DNA of 64,000 bases from contig NZ_JARXHW010000022.1 of assembly GCF_031127805.1 (NCBI RefSeq), positions 10,389-74,388 of the forward strand, written 5' to 3'. The position numbers were made by a program, and so were the translations under genes. Below are positions 53,701 to 61,998 of the stretch, piece by piece; positions within the stretch are counted from its first letter, which is position 1, and each line of letters starts with the position of its first letter. The notes beneath the pieces are model-generated. The model saw only the letters and a program-made list of their open reading frames with translations. It did not search any database and was not told the DNA's origin. This stretch comes from Thalassobacterium maritimum. GTDB lineage: Bacteria > Verrucomicrobiota > Verrucomicrobiia > Opitutales > Coraliomargaritaceae.

Positions 53701-54273
53701 GCGCTGCCCACCGCTTCCAAGAATCGTGTCCGAAGGCCGACTTGTCGCATTTAAGCCAGTTACCTGATCCGTCGGATTATAATCGATCGCGCCTTCATTG
53801 CCACTAACCAACCAACTCAACAGGCTTGGCTGTGCATTGTATCCCTTGGGGTTTTCAGGATCATAGGCCGACGTATTCGTATTGCGCCATACCCCCGTCC
53901 ATTGACGATTTCGCTGCGCCTGCCAATATGTATCTAACTTCGTCTGAACCGTCGCCCCATCCTCTCCACTCAGCAAGTTCACTGATGCGGGCAGCGATAC
54001 ATCAGCCCGCCCCGTCACTCGCTGATCTGGCCCCGTGTGTTGTTGCAATGCGCCGAGTGCTATGTTCAGCCCGAGCATGGCATTCTGCTTCGCCTCCAAC
54101 TGGCTTAATGAATCACTCGCCAGTCGCGTCTCCACTCGAACAAAAGCTGTCAGACTTAACAACAATAACAGGACAAATGAAAGAATCCCTAATGATATAA
54201 TGAGGGCAAAACCACCACTTCGATGGCTTCGACTCTTCTTTACACATAAATGACTGTGCTCAGGGATGAACAT
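50713..54273 (-). CDS. Verru_Chthon cassette protein A homologue
   Basis: 1186-residue envelope protein. The N-terminus has a basic leader and GGFALIISLGILSFVLLLLL, a pilin-like/PilX-type membrane helix, then VETRLASDSLSQLEAKQNAMLGLNIALGALQ, the signature of the TIGR02600 Verru_Chthon cassette protein A family. The rest is a very large, beta-rich, Ala/Ser/Thr/Tyr-rich exported region with no catalytic motif I can see. In Verrucomicrobiota this protein is usually part of an A-D cassette of pilin-like proteins of unknown role. Here only A is recognisable, with one secreted downstream partner and a pseudopilin on the opposite strand. No regulon palindrome is seen in front of it. Confidence 0.85.
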   Translation of the reverse strand: MFIPEHSHLCVKKSRSHRSGGFALIISLGILSFVLLLLLSLTAFVRVETRLASDSLSQLEAKQNAMLGLNIALGALQQHTGPDQRVTGRADVSLPASVNLLSGEDGATVQTKLDTYWQAQRNRQWTGVWRNTNTSAYDPENPKGYNAQPSLLSWLVSGNEGAIDYNPTDQVTGLNATSRPSDTILGSGGQRYALLVTPDGNATGGGEAIDRSVTAPIMEIDLGVSGHGSYAWWVGDEGVKARANLVDPYAESALPSDQLRRAASAQRVAVEAMTTDGSDGLAPFYTPNDPALADIFSLRDFAFLNNDSAYMDELDSRFHDLTLSSWGVLADVKHGGLKRDLSYILGQADVASLQSAAAAAYEVNAADGYFVIEPTASSNRFLNPLTTAYAEVPSDTGYGDSRQQYSVAPGIMAYTPTWEMLGSYHNAGNLSTDTPVGVYTNTGAVIPRLQSPTQSGIGPMVSQAKVFYNLNVGSTVQLQIIPQVVLVNPYSVPLAPAQYTVLFTDSQTAYVRFGTPANVDDPQVAEFSNTNQVSLAGAGLGSAQMILQSDGMAPGEAQIFSLQVSGDLIPSGANAQAAFQATMVNDYDPSAYLVYDTGVTIPSGTTHAALFFSKAHILTELFLDYDPAEKATVGDRRLVHSVSPHYPSTGDDSSNVFLVYPVDSGLRVGGGSYFRLEDLSQGTFQRAYFLQQNYRMSMITGFHGFTSGTHLKEWARGYVKTGFPGNEKYIGANLLRPSGSLTNVRWGPVNSGVSSYDTAPPPGIGSDLGFTNLLYEYPEPGIGLSSLGQLQHFNTMAYVDRINWQGYSSMKALYGANVQNATTVQAWQGNYTLSNSYPNPGVARDQVFGAGYSGYHYDGSYLWNDALWDRFYFSTYPALGDFDFENDQLVNHRYQPFRSQAEVPHDDETKFRGDGNPSRSENSRMAAANLMSKGAFNINSTSVEAWKAWFASLSGVPIGDEADSADLTAPFARSLQRIGESNAAATANNENAWAGFRNLTAAEIQDLSEEMVRQVVLRGPFLSMADFVNRRLVSSGNDTYGLGLKGALQSALDVAVNDGRVDTIFDKPTLDDANIMEDSAYKLDSFISGFPGHVLQGDVLSRIGQYLSARSDTFRIRTYGDVLDPVSSSVKSRAWCEALVQRLPDYVRPPSEGGDAAVDPALHADNLSFGRKYQIISIRWLTEDEL

Positions 54274-54332
54274 TTATACGATCAACTTGAGTGTGGTGTC
54301 CGGGCAATGCAAGAAACGTTTGAACATAGCCA

Positions 54333-56528
54333 TTAGCGTAAACGATCCAACTTGAACGGCTTCCCACCCAAGGCTTCTTTGGCTTGTTTGCCCCAGAAAG
54401 GAGTCGGCTCATAAGTCCAATCCTTGAGCATGCGGGGGCTGGCACTCGGGTGAAAACACCAGGCGGTCCAGTTTAATTGATACTTCTGAATCAAACCGAG
54501 CATCGAAGGCACCCAGCTGTCCCAATCTTCCTGCTGCTCATGCGGCATGAAGTCCATTTTCTTGGCATCTGCACCGACCTCCCCAACAAGGATGGGATAC
54601 TTTTCAGCGACATTCAGAAAGCTCTTTTGCCAATTACTTTTCCATGGATAGACGTGGGTCGAATACATGACGCCATTCCCGCCATGATCATCCACCGCAA
54701 AGCCATTGAGGATACCGGAAAGATCATAGGCATAATCCAAGCCTCCGACGATGACGATATTTTGTGCTCCGGTCTCACGCACCGCATCGACCAAGGCCTG
54801 CATGCCGATCGACTCGAAGCCACGGGCGTTTTTCTTCTTATCCTCTTCACTGAGGAAGGCATCTTCATCTCCCTCTTTTTGCTTTTCCGCCACGAAGCCA
54901 CCATTGCGCCAGACTTCCCAACTGGTTCCATGCGGCTCGTTCATCAGGTCGAACAAAACTGCCGGATGGTTTTTATAGGTGCTTGCCGCCTCTTTCCAGA
55001 AGTCCGCGTGAACTTGCCGTGGTGAACGGTAGCGATGCAGATCGAGGACCAGATAAGCACCCCGATTGGCCGTCATGATGACCGCATCGTGAATCAACTT
55101 TTTATACGCCTCCCCATCTTTACCAAACCAGTATTCTTCCTTCACCGGCAGACGAATCACATTGCCATTCCATTCATCCAAAACGACCTGGATCGACTTT
55201 AAAATATTCTCCCCTCTCGGGTTCCATTCCATACTGGGAACATTCGAGCCCTGCAACCAGACTTCCTCGCCCGCTGCGTTGTGCAGGCGATTCCCAACCA
55301 CATGCAACTCCGATGGCCAGTTTTCGGGCTGCGCGGCTTCTGCATCCACATGCAGAAAGGCGCGCATCTTATCTTTCTCAGCCTTGACCGCCAACAAAGG
55401 CGCCGCATCGACCGGCTTCAGCACCAGGTTGTCCATATCCATGACGCCGGACTTCACATTAAACAAAGCAGGCATGAACTCGAGGGCAACGGCACCTTCC
55501 GGAACCAATAAATTGCGGCTGCGGTGCTGCCATCCATCCGTCGATTTCTTACTATATACATCGCCCCCGCCGCTGAGCTTTTTGCCATTCGCATCGAGGA
55601 ATTTAAGCATGACACGAGCATCATGCCACGGCTCAGTGCCCTTCTTAATATCCGTAAGCCTCCAGTCAAAGGACAGCTCCAGCGCCTGCACATCTGCCGG
55701 TAGATCAATGACTGAGTAATACATGACCATCTTGTCCGGATTGTCCGACTGTAGGCGTAAATAACGATTCCCCGCTTCGATCTCGTAGGAGAGCCGATCC
55801 TTGAGCTTGCCCCAATGATCGGGCCGGCCGTCGTTGTTCCCATCTGCCTCCAAGCCGCCGTTAGCGATCAAGCTAGCATTTTCCGCTAAAACCTTAGCAG
55901 CCTTGCGCTGGCGTTGCTCCATTTTAGCACGCGCCTTCTCTGCTTTCTCCAGCTGGGCGGCCGCTGCGGCCTCCCGTAGTGGGGTCGCAGCGATCGACCG
56001 CATCTGCAGATCGTCCAAGTCAAAAACGCCCGCCTTCACATTGAAGAGACAAGGCATGAACTTGAGCGTATGCGCGCCCTCCGGCACCAGAAATGACATC
56101 TGCTTTTGCACCCAGCCATCGGTATCGCGATTACTATACGCGGGGCGCGGCTGCCCTTTTAACTTATTGCGATCCGCATCCATGAATTCCATCATGATGC
56201 GGGCATCAAACCAGGCCTTTTCTCCACGCTCCAAACCAGTGACCCGTTGCTTCCAGCTAAATTCCAAAGCCTCAACCCCCTCGGGCAATCGAAGCTCGCG
56301 ATACAGCATCAGCATTTTACCAGGCTCCTGACTGGTCATGCGAATAAAGTAATTGCCAGCTTCATTTTCCCAGCTCGCTCCTGCGGGCTGCGGCCAGCCA
56401 TCCGGCCAGGATTCAGATTCGGATTGCGGAGAGAAATCTTCCGCGATCACGCTTATTTGAGCAGACAAATGAACAAAGCTCACAAGAGCTAGAAACAAAT
56501 AAAGCAATCGATTCATAAGGGATTTCAA
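54333..56528 (-). CDS. Secreted GH5 glycoside hydrolase with two N-terminal beta-sandwich modules (paralogue)
   Basis: 731 residues with a signal peptide (1 to about 24). Two jelly-roll modules (about 35-185 and 215-375) are homologous to those of the 743-residue enzyme, with WPDGWPQPAG, PGKMLMLYRELRLPEGVEAL, FMPCLFNVKAGVFDLDDL and the second-copy equivalents. An Ala/Lys/Arg/Glu-rich helix links them. The GH5 domain (about 400-728) has acid/base Glu531 in LFDLMNEPHGTS and nucleophile Glu650 in ILVGEVGADAKKM. It is a full-length paralogue of the 43.7-46.0 kb enzyme, so the architecture was duplicated in this locus. Two regulon palindromes lie in the divergent region shared with the GPH symporter. 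Confidence 0.9.
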   Translation of the reverse strand: MKSLMNRLLYLFLALVSFVHLSAQISVIAEDFSPQSESESWPDGWPQPAGASWENEAGNYFIRMTSQEPGKMLMLYRELRLPEGVEALEFSWKQRVTGLERGEKAWFDARIMMEFMDADRNKLKGQPRPAYSNRDTDGWVQKQMSFLVPEGAHTLKFMPCLFNVKAGVFDLDDLQMRSIAATPLREAAAAAQLEKAEKARAKMEQRQRKAAKVLAENASLIANGGLEADGNNDGRPDHWGKLKDRLSYEIEAGNRYLRLQSDNPDKMVMYYSVIDLPADVQALELSFDWRLTDIKKGTEPWHDARVMLKFLDANGKKLSGGGDVYSKKSTDGWQHRSRNLLVPEGAVALEFMPALFNVKSGVMDMDNLVLKPVDAAPLLAVKAEKDKMRAFLHVDAEAAQPENWPSELHVVGNRLHNAAGEEVWLQGSNVPSMEWNPRGENILKSIQVVLDEWNGNVIRLPVKEEYWFGKDGEAYKKLIHDAVIMTANRGAYLVLDLHRYRSPRQVHADFWKEAASTYKNHPAVLFDLMNEPHGTSWEVWRNGGFVAEKQKEGDEDAFLSEEDKKKNARGFESIGMQALVDAVRETGAQNIVIVGGLDYAYDLSGILNGFAVDDHGGNGVMYSTHVYPWKSNWQKSFLNVAEKYPILVGEVGADAKKMDFMPHEQQEDWDSWVPSMLGLIQKYQLNWTAWCFHPSASPRMLKDWTYEPTPFWGKQAKEALGGKPFKLDRLR

Positions 56529-56644
56529 CGAGGGAATGAATTGAATGTGACGGAACTAAACAAAGCGAGTTCAAGCCACAGGCGGGGTCAGGAGAACCAC
56601 CTTATAAACTCTTAAGATAAGAATGATCTCAAGTCAGGGCTAGT

Positions 56645-56656
56645 GCAATAGGTTGC
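56645..56656. promoter_or_regulatory. Regulon palindrome copy 9 (GCAATAGGTTGC)
   Basis: Exact consensus match between the GH5 gene (117 bases upstream of its start) and the GPH symporter gene (109 bases upstream). Confidence 0.65.
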
Positions 56657-56672
56657 CCCAAAGCGCGATAAG

Positions 56673-56684
56673 GAAACCTATTGC
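56673..56684. promoter_or_regulatory. Degenerate regulon palindrome (GAAACCTATTGC)
   Basis: One mismatch from the consensus. It lies 28 bases from copy 9, and shares the spacer in inverted form (CCTA against TAGG). Confidence 0.45.
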
Positions 56685-56764
56685 GAAGCCCTGAACTTTC
56701 ACCGCCAAGCATTCAGGCTCAGAGTGAGACTGAATGACGCCCCTCCCCTTTATCCATTCTCAAT

Positions 56765-58366
56765 ATGGCCTTTAAATTCAAAAAAGCAGGTTTTACCGAG
56801 ATCCCCGAGAAAGACCGCATCCCCTTTGCTCAGAAACTTGCCTTCGCCATGGGCACCAATACCGAATGGATTGGTAGTTCCCTGGTGACGAGCACCCTAT
56901 GGATGCCCTTCTTCAACATCGGACTGGAGATCAGCCCCATTGTGCTGGGCATCATCCTCATGATCATGCGCGCCTGGGACGCGATCTCCGATCCTTTGGT
57001 GGGTAACTTCTCGGACAATGCCCGCACCCGCTGGGGGCGGCGACGTCCCTTCATTTTTCTCGCATCCCTGACCACCGCTGCGCTCTTCCCCTTCATCTGG
57101 AACTTCCCCGAGAGCGTCATCAACGGCAGTTCCTGGCTGGTACAAATCGCGGACTACATCCCCTTCCTGAGCGATGAACTAAGCAATCAGGATAAGGCAT
57201 CCTTTGTTTATCTGACGGCGATCGGGCTCATTTACTTCACCAGTTTCACCTGCTGGTCGATGCCTTACTACGGCCTGCAGTTGGAACTCACGCCCAACTA
57301 CGACGAACGCACGCGCTTGACCGTCGTCATGACCTTTGTGAGTAAAATACTCTCCTTCTTCGCCGGCTGGGCCTTTGTGGCCATTGTCTTTGTTGGCACC
57401 ATTGCCAAGGGCGACATGAGTAGTCTGGAAGGCAAGCCGCAATGGATTCAATCAATGGTCGCGGGCATTCAGCCAATGCTCACCAGCTTCACCGGCGACC
57501 ATCTGGACGACAAGCCGATCGTTTTGGGCATGAAAATCCTTTGCTGGTTCTTTGCACTCTTGCTGTTGATCTTCGGCATCATGCCGGGGCTCTTCGTCAA
57601 AGAGCGCTACTACGACAAAGAAGCCAGCCAGCAAAAGCCCGAATCTTTTTGGAAGAGCATCAAAGAATCGGCCACCTGTAAGCCGCTGTGGTCGCTGATA
57701 AGTGTGTCGTTCTTTCTCGTCATGGGCTACGCCTCGATCGGCGGGCTGGGTACCTACGTCATTATTTACTATGTATGTGATGGTGACATGCTCCAAGCCG
57801 GTGTGATCACCGGGCTCAAAGGATCTGTCCTCGCAGTCACCGGAATCGCGCTGTTGCCGTTTTTCACCTGGCTGGGCGAGAAACTGGATAAGCGCAAAGC
57901 GGTGATAATCATGCTAGGCACCTGTATCTTCGGGCACCTGCTCAACTATTTCCTCATGACGCCGAGCATGCCCTATCTGTTAATCATTGCCGGCTTCTTT
58001 GAATCCACTGCAATCGGAGCGGTCTGGCTCTTTTTGCCCTCGATGAAAGCGGATGTGGCGGACTGGGATGAAGTCGATACCAAGCGCCGCCGCGAGGGAT
58101 CGATCAATGCCTTCTACTCTTGGTTCATTAAGACATCACTGGTCGTCTCCATGGGGATCGGGGGTGCGGTGCTCGAATATTCCGGCTATGACGCCAGCCT
58201 GGACCATCAGGCCGTGGCAGTCGTGGATAAAATGTTTCACCTATATTTAATTTTACCAGCCATCATGTGGGGCGTGGCCTTACTCTCCATCTGGTATTAT
58301 CCGCTGAGCCGTGAACGAGCAGCCAGTATTCGTAAAGAACTGGAAAAACGACGTGGCTATGTTTAA
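56765..58366 (+). CDS. GPH-family sugar:cation symporter (MFS superfamily)
   Basis: 533-residue inner-membrane transporter of the glycoside-pentoside-hexuronide:cation symporter family. It has about 12 hydrophobic helices in two halves. The N-terminal motif MRAWDAISDPLVGNFSDNAR followed by TRWGRRRPF is diagnostic of GPH proteins such as MelB. A longer than usual periplasmic or loop region around residues 115-150 contains a short insert. It imports a sugar or short oligosaccharide with Na+ or H+. It is divergent from a GH5 gene and followed after 50 bases by the CE2-type esterase, so it probably brings in the products of the secreted enzymes. A palindrome lies upstream. Confidence 0.93.
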   Translation: MAFKFKKAGFTEIPEKDRIPFAQKLAFAMGTNTEWIGSSLVTSTLWMPFFNIGLEISPIVLGIILMIMRAWDAISDPLVGNFSDNARTRWGRRRPFIFLASLTTAALFPFIWNFPESVINGSSWLVQIADYIPFLSDELSNQDKASFVYLTAIGLIYFTSFTCWSMPYYGLQLELTPNYDERTRLTVVMTFVSKILSFFAGWAFVAIVFVGTIAKGDMSSLEGKPQWIQSMVAGIQPMLTSFTGDHLDDKPIVLGMKILCWFFALLLLIFGIMPGLFVKERYYDKEASQQKPESFWKSIKESATCKPLWSLISVSFFLVMGYASIGGLGTYVIIYYVCDGDMLQAGVITGLKGSVLAVTGIALLPFFTWLGEKLDKRKAVIIMLGTCIFGHLLNYFLMTPSMPYLLIIAGFFESTAIGAVWLFLPSMKADVADWDEVDTKRRREGSINAFYSWFIKTSLVVSMGIGGAVLEYSGYDASLDHQAVAVVDKMFHLYLILPAIMWGVALLSIWYYPLSRERAASIRKELEKRRGYV

Positions 58367-58416
58367 GCTACCGCATTAAACAGTTTAACACGCCGTCAAG
58401 TAGAAGACTCTAAATA

Positions 58417-59496
58417 ATGACTTACAAACGAATACAAAGCTACAGCCTGGGAATCCTACTTGTGCTGCAGATGTTCTCAACGCTCCACGCAGCAACGATC
58501 CCGGCGAACGACCCCAACATCCATTACAGTGGGCGGATCGATGACTCAAGCCCCGGCGAAGTTGTGTTCGCCTACTCTGGAGCCCGCGTGCGCATGGCCT
58601 TCGAAGGCGAAAGCATCGGGGCCTACATCGATGATCTGCATAAGAAAAACTCACTCATCGTATTTATCGATGGCCAGCGAGGGGAGAAACTGACGCTAGC
58701 GGGCAGTGGCGGCTACTACGAGTTGGCAAAAGATCTCAGTCCCGGGCCACACACCATTGAACTAGTCAAAGCGACCGAAGGCAATATCGGTAACATTCGC
58801 TTCAAAAGCTTTGAGTTAAGCGAGGATGGCAAAAGCCTGCCCTGGCCGACTCCGGAAACCCGTCGTATCGAATTTATCGGCGACTCGATCACCTGTGGCT
58901 ATGGCATCGAAGCGGCCGACCAGCACCAAGCCTTCAAAGCTGAAGAGGAAAACTTTTGCGACACCTACGCCTTCCACGCCATTCGAAAGCTGCAGGCCGA
59001 CTATTTGGTCGTCGCCCGCTCCGGAATCGGGATACTGCGCAACTACAACGGCCCCGCGGACGGAAGTGAGGATAATATGCCGGCCATCTACGAGCGAAGC
59101 CTGTTCAAATCCGAACTCCCGAAGTGGGATTATAAGCGTTTCACACCAGACGTGGTTTGTATTAATCTCTGCACAAACGACTTCAGCACCACTGGGCCCA
59201 ATGTCCTCAAATTCGAAAGTAATTACACTGAATTTGTGCAACGCATTCAGTCCCAATATCCAAACGCCAAAATCGTGCTGCTACTCGGACCGATGACCAA
59301 TGACCCCAAAATCAAAACCACCCTCGAGCGCGTTGCCTCGGAAACCAACAAGCCAAACAATCCAGTCTCATTTTTTGAAATGTCGGCACATGGAAAATAC
59401 GGATACGGTGCCCATTACCACCCCTCTAAAAAACAAGCCGCAGTGAATGGCGCCGAACTGACGAGCTATTTACGCCAGCTCATGGCATGGGATTAA
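58417..59496 (+). CDS. Secreted CE2-type acetylesterase (SGNH hydrolase)
   Basis: 359 residues with a signal peptide (1 to about 25, ending LHA-A). The N-terminal beta-sandwich (about 30-135) with SGRIDDSSPGEVVFAYSGARV and GPHTIELVKATEG is the CE2 accessory domain. The SGNH hydrolase domain (about 148-355) has nucleophile Ser157 in EFIGDSITCGYG, oxyanion Asn in NLCTNDFS and catalytic His335 in HYHPSKKQ. CE2 enzymes deacetylate xylo-, gluco- or mannan oligosaccharides, some with a transacetylase action. The presence of an esterase implies the target glycan is acetylated, as in acetylated mannan. It is cotranscribed with the GPH symporter. Confidence 0.92.
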   Translation: MTYKRIQSYSLGILLVLQMFSTLHAATIPANDPNIHYSGRIDDSSPGEVVFAYSGARVRMAFEGESIGAYIDDLHKKNSLIVFIDGQRGEKLTLAGSGGYYELAKDLSPGPHTIELVKATEGNIGNIRFKSFELSEDGKSLPWPTPETRRIEFIGDSITCGYGIEAADQHQAFKAEEENFCDTYAFHAIRKLQADYLVVARSGIGILRNYNGPADGSEDNMPAIYERSLFKSELPKWDYKRFTPDVVCINLCTNDFSTTGPNVLKFESNYTEFVQRIQSQYPNAKIVLLLGPMTNDPKIKTTLERVASETNKPNNPVSFFEMSAHGKYGYGAHYHPSKKQAAVNGAELTSYLRQLMAWD

Positions 59497-59952
59497 AACT
59501 AGGCACGTCTTGCCGTAAACATTTGAGAGGAATTTCTAACTAAGAATATCATCAACCGGCCAGAAAGGCGACTCCCCGCACTGAACTAGATAGTTCAAAC
59601 GGCAAAGACTATTACTCTACGAATTCTACACACTCCCTTACCGAAAAGTTCATAGAACGCCCGGAACATATGACCGCCGTTACACTTAGTAGAGCACGAC
59701 CATCTGATGACTCATCAGCTTGAGAACGTGAAAACGGGTGTGACGGTGAGACTCTGTAAACTCAAGCCCAGTCCCCTCCGGTTGCAAGCGAACTGCTTGC
59801 AACCGGTAATTCGACTCTCTGCAGCCTGCTGCATCAAAGAAACACGGCCGGTCGAGGAGAAGCCCGACACAGTGATGTGCACGGGCTTCGACCAACAAAT
59901 AAGTAAGGGCTTTCTCCAAAGCGATGCGTCAGGCAGCACTCAGCAGTTTACT
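59497..59952. other. 456-base structured intergenic region
   Basis: No credible gene. It contains a perfect 11-bp hairpin CCGGTTGCAAG (59778-59788) and CTTGCAACCGG (59796-59806), which on either strand lacks a T run, and a second dyad in which GGTCGA and AAGCCCG (59850-59867, split by GGAG) pair with CGGGCTTCGACC (59882-59893). Short open frames in it have no support. It lies between two converging esterase genes. Confidence 0.45.
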
Positions 59953-61455
59953 CTAATCGTCCGTACGGAAGGGCGTCACTGGTAACCCATTGCGATCTTG
60001 TAAGTTCGCGACGGGATTGATAGCCCAAGCGTAGCGCACAGCCACGGGATTCTCAATGAGTTCACTGGACACTTCGACCGTGTCTTTACCCACAATCTTG
60101 GCCTCGGCCCAAACAAATTCCTGATCTTCACCCGCGATGCTGAAGCCTTTCACTTCTTTGACATCGAAGGCATACAAGCCCTGATCAACATGATCGAATT
60201 TCAATGTCACGGTATTGCCCTCAACTGACATGGAAGCATAGCGTGGACTGTCACTGGCCATATCATAGCCGTAATCTTTAGCCAAAGCGTGGCGCACTAG
60301 ACGGTCGGCCACGGTCTGCTTGTCGCGTGGGTGAATGTCGCGCCCCTCACCGGCATCGATGATCACCGCTTCACCGGTATTCGGCAAAGAAAGGGTCATG
60401 GTTTGCGCCTCGCGCAGATACGCCCAATTGTTATCTGAAGGCATCGATTCTTCAGATTGAAAATCTGCAAGTTGCACCCAGTAGAACGGAAAATCACCCT
60501 GCCCCCAGCGCTCGCGCCAGTTACGAATTAACAAGGGAAAGAGCTCACGGTATTGCTCCGCGCGACCAGCATTTGTTTCGCCTTGATACCAAATCACGCC
60601 GCGAATGCCGTATCCGGTCAGCGGATGCACCATGCCATTATAAATATTGGCCGGGCGATGCTGGTTCTTACGTGGGTCGCTGGGCCAGCGCTTACGCGGC
60701 TCTGGCTTACCAGCCGCCTCCCAAGCGTGAAATTCTGCAATCTTCTCGGCATGCACTTCATCTGTATAATCCGCAACACGTTGATCCCATGATGTGATAT
60801 AGTCATCAAATGTGCCCTCCGCAGCCAATACATCACGTGGCACCCATGCTTCTGCTGCGGAGCCGCCCCATGCATTATCAATCAATCCAATCGGCACATC
60901 TAAAGCGTCGTTCAAGCGCTTACCAAAAAAATACCCGACCGCAGAGAAATCAGCGACCGAGGATGCGGTGGCCATTTTCCATTCGCCCTTGAAATCGTCC
61001 TGTAGCTCTTGTGTGCCATTTTGAGAGACCGTAATAAGGCGGATCTCTGGATGCTCCGCTGTGGCCAATTCCACCGCCGCATGGTTGGAATTTTTAACAG
61101 GCCACTGCATATTCGACTGGCCCGAACAGAACCAGACTTCACCAACGAGCACATCTTTGAATTGAAGCGTATTGTTACCGGCGACGCTCAAGGTGTAAGG
61201 ACTGCCCATCGCCAAAGGATCAAGCTCGACTCGCCATTGTCCGGCATCGTTCGCCACAGTCGTATGCGACTGCTCTCCGATGGTGACGGTCACCGACTCG
61301 CCCGCATCAGCCGTGCCCCAGACGGGGTTGCTCTGCTCACGCTGGAGCACCATGTGATCGCCGAAAATACTCGGCAGATTCACATCTGCTTGCGCGGTAA
61401 AGCACAGGCAGGAAATTGACAGGATTGCGGGGATACGAGAGGTAATCGTCAACAT
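59953..61455 (-). CDS. Sialate O-acetylesterase (SASA) family protein
   Basis: 500 residues from ATG 61455, where the signal peptide starts (ending AQA, about 23); the open frame reaches 61623 but that part is unlike a signal. N-terminal beta-domain (about 25-105), then the SASA SGNH fold with nucleophile Ser114 in FCSGQSNMQWPV, and the late DIHPRDKQTVADRL block with the catalytic His. The segments WYQGETNAGRAEQYRELFP and a GS(A)AEAWVP are family hallmarks. In this setting it more likely removes acetyl groups from an acetylated plant or algal polysaccharide than from sialic acid. It converges with the CE2 gene and is divergent from a small membrane-protein gene. Confidence 0.9.
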   Translation of the reverse strand: MLTITSRIPAILSISCLCFTAQADVNLPSIFGDHMVLQREQSNPVWGTADAGESVTVTIGEQSHTTVANDAGQWRVELDPLAMGSPYTLSVAGNNTLQFKDVLVGEVWFCSGQSNMQWPVKNSNHAAVELATAEHPEIRLITVSQNGTQELQDDFKGEWKMATASSVADFSAVGYFFGKRLNDALDVPIGLIDNAWGGSAAEAWVPRDVLAAEGTFDDYITSWDQRVADYTDEVHAEKIAEFHAWEAAGKPEPRKRWPSDPRKNQHRPANIYNGMVHPLTGYGIRGVIWYQGETNAGRAEQYRELFPLLIRNWRERWGQGDFPFYWVQLADFQSEESMPSDNNWAYLREAQTMTLSLPNTGEAVIIDAGEGRDIHPRDKQTVADRLVRHALAKDYGYDMASDSPRYASMSVEGNTVTLKFDHVDQGLYAFDVKEVKGFSIAGEDQEFVWAEAKIVGKDTVEVSSELIENPVAVRYAWAINPVANLQDRNGLPVTPFRTDD

Positions 61456-61581
61456 AAGATGAGCAAAATCCAGCATTCGATGCGACAAGTGAAGCATAAA
61501 ATGCCACAAATGTCCCAGTTGCAATCGATCAAGCTCGTATCGGTTCTCGCCTTTCATCGCAAAAATGGTCCATGATAAGAT

Positions 61582-61965
61582 ATGCTCGATGGACATTTCA
61601 GTACACAAGAACAGCGTGAACAATTACTACAGGCGAAGGCAAATACCTTTGGCTCCATTCACAACGACCGCGTCGACGAACTCTCCGAACTCGAATACCT
61701 GGACATCGAAATCAAGGAGACCCAAAGCAATCGCCGCAGTCGCAGTATGCCATTCTTCGCGATCGGGGCGGTCACTACTTTCTTTTCTTTTGCAGCCAAT
61801 ACAGCCCTCACGCACCTAATGGGCTTGCTAATGGGCATCGGCGCGTTCTGCGTCGCCGCATGGGTGCTACGGCACCATAACCAACGACTGCGTGTTTTGA
61901 AGGATAAACTCAAAAACGAGCAGCAAAGCAACGCAGCCGATCCGGGCCAGCAGCCCCCCGACTAG
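61582..61965 (+). CDS. Small two-span membrane protein, unknown function
   Basis: 127 residues. A charged, Glu/Gln-rich helical N-terminus (1-50) precedes two hydrophobic helices (about 57-75 and 78-95) joined by a tight turn, then a basic, Gln-rich tail ending QQPPD. I recognise no family; the layout resembles small transporter subunits or unnamed membrane proteins. It precedes the SSS symporter by 151 bases, but a possible operator lies in that gap, so it is probably transcribed separately. Confidence 0.6.
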   Translation: MLDGHFSTQEQREQLLQAKANTFGSIHNDRVDELSELEYLDIEIKETQSNRRSRSMPFFAIGAVTTFFSFAANTALTHLMGLLMGIGAFCVAAWVLRHHNQRLRVLKDKLKNEQQSNAADPGQQPPD

Positions 61966-61998
61966 GACTCTGGCTACAGACCCGGTGCTAGCACCGAT

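Noticed and set aside
59707..59985. Overlapping short open frames on both strands in the esterase gap
   Set aside because: They overlap hairpins, have skewed composition for coding and match no family I recognise.
61515..61535. GCAATCGATCAA-like sequence upstream of the SASA gene
   Set aside because: It differs from the regulon dyad at two fixed positions in the right arm, so it was not counted.
61456..61623. N-terminal extension of the SASA esterase frame
   Set aside because: The extra 56 residues are His/Met-rich and contain no secretion signal; a typical signal peptide starts at ATG 61455.
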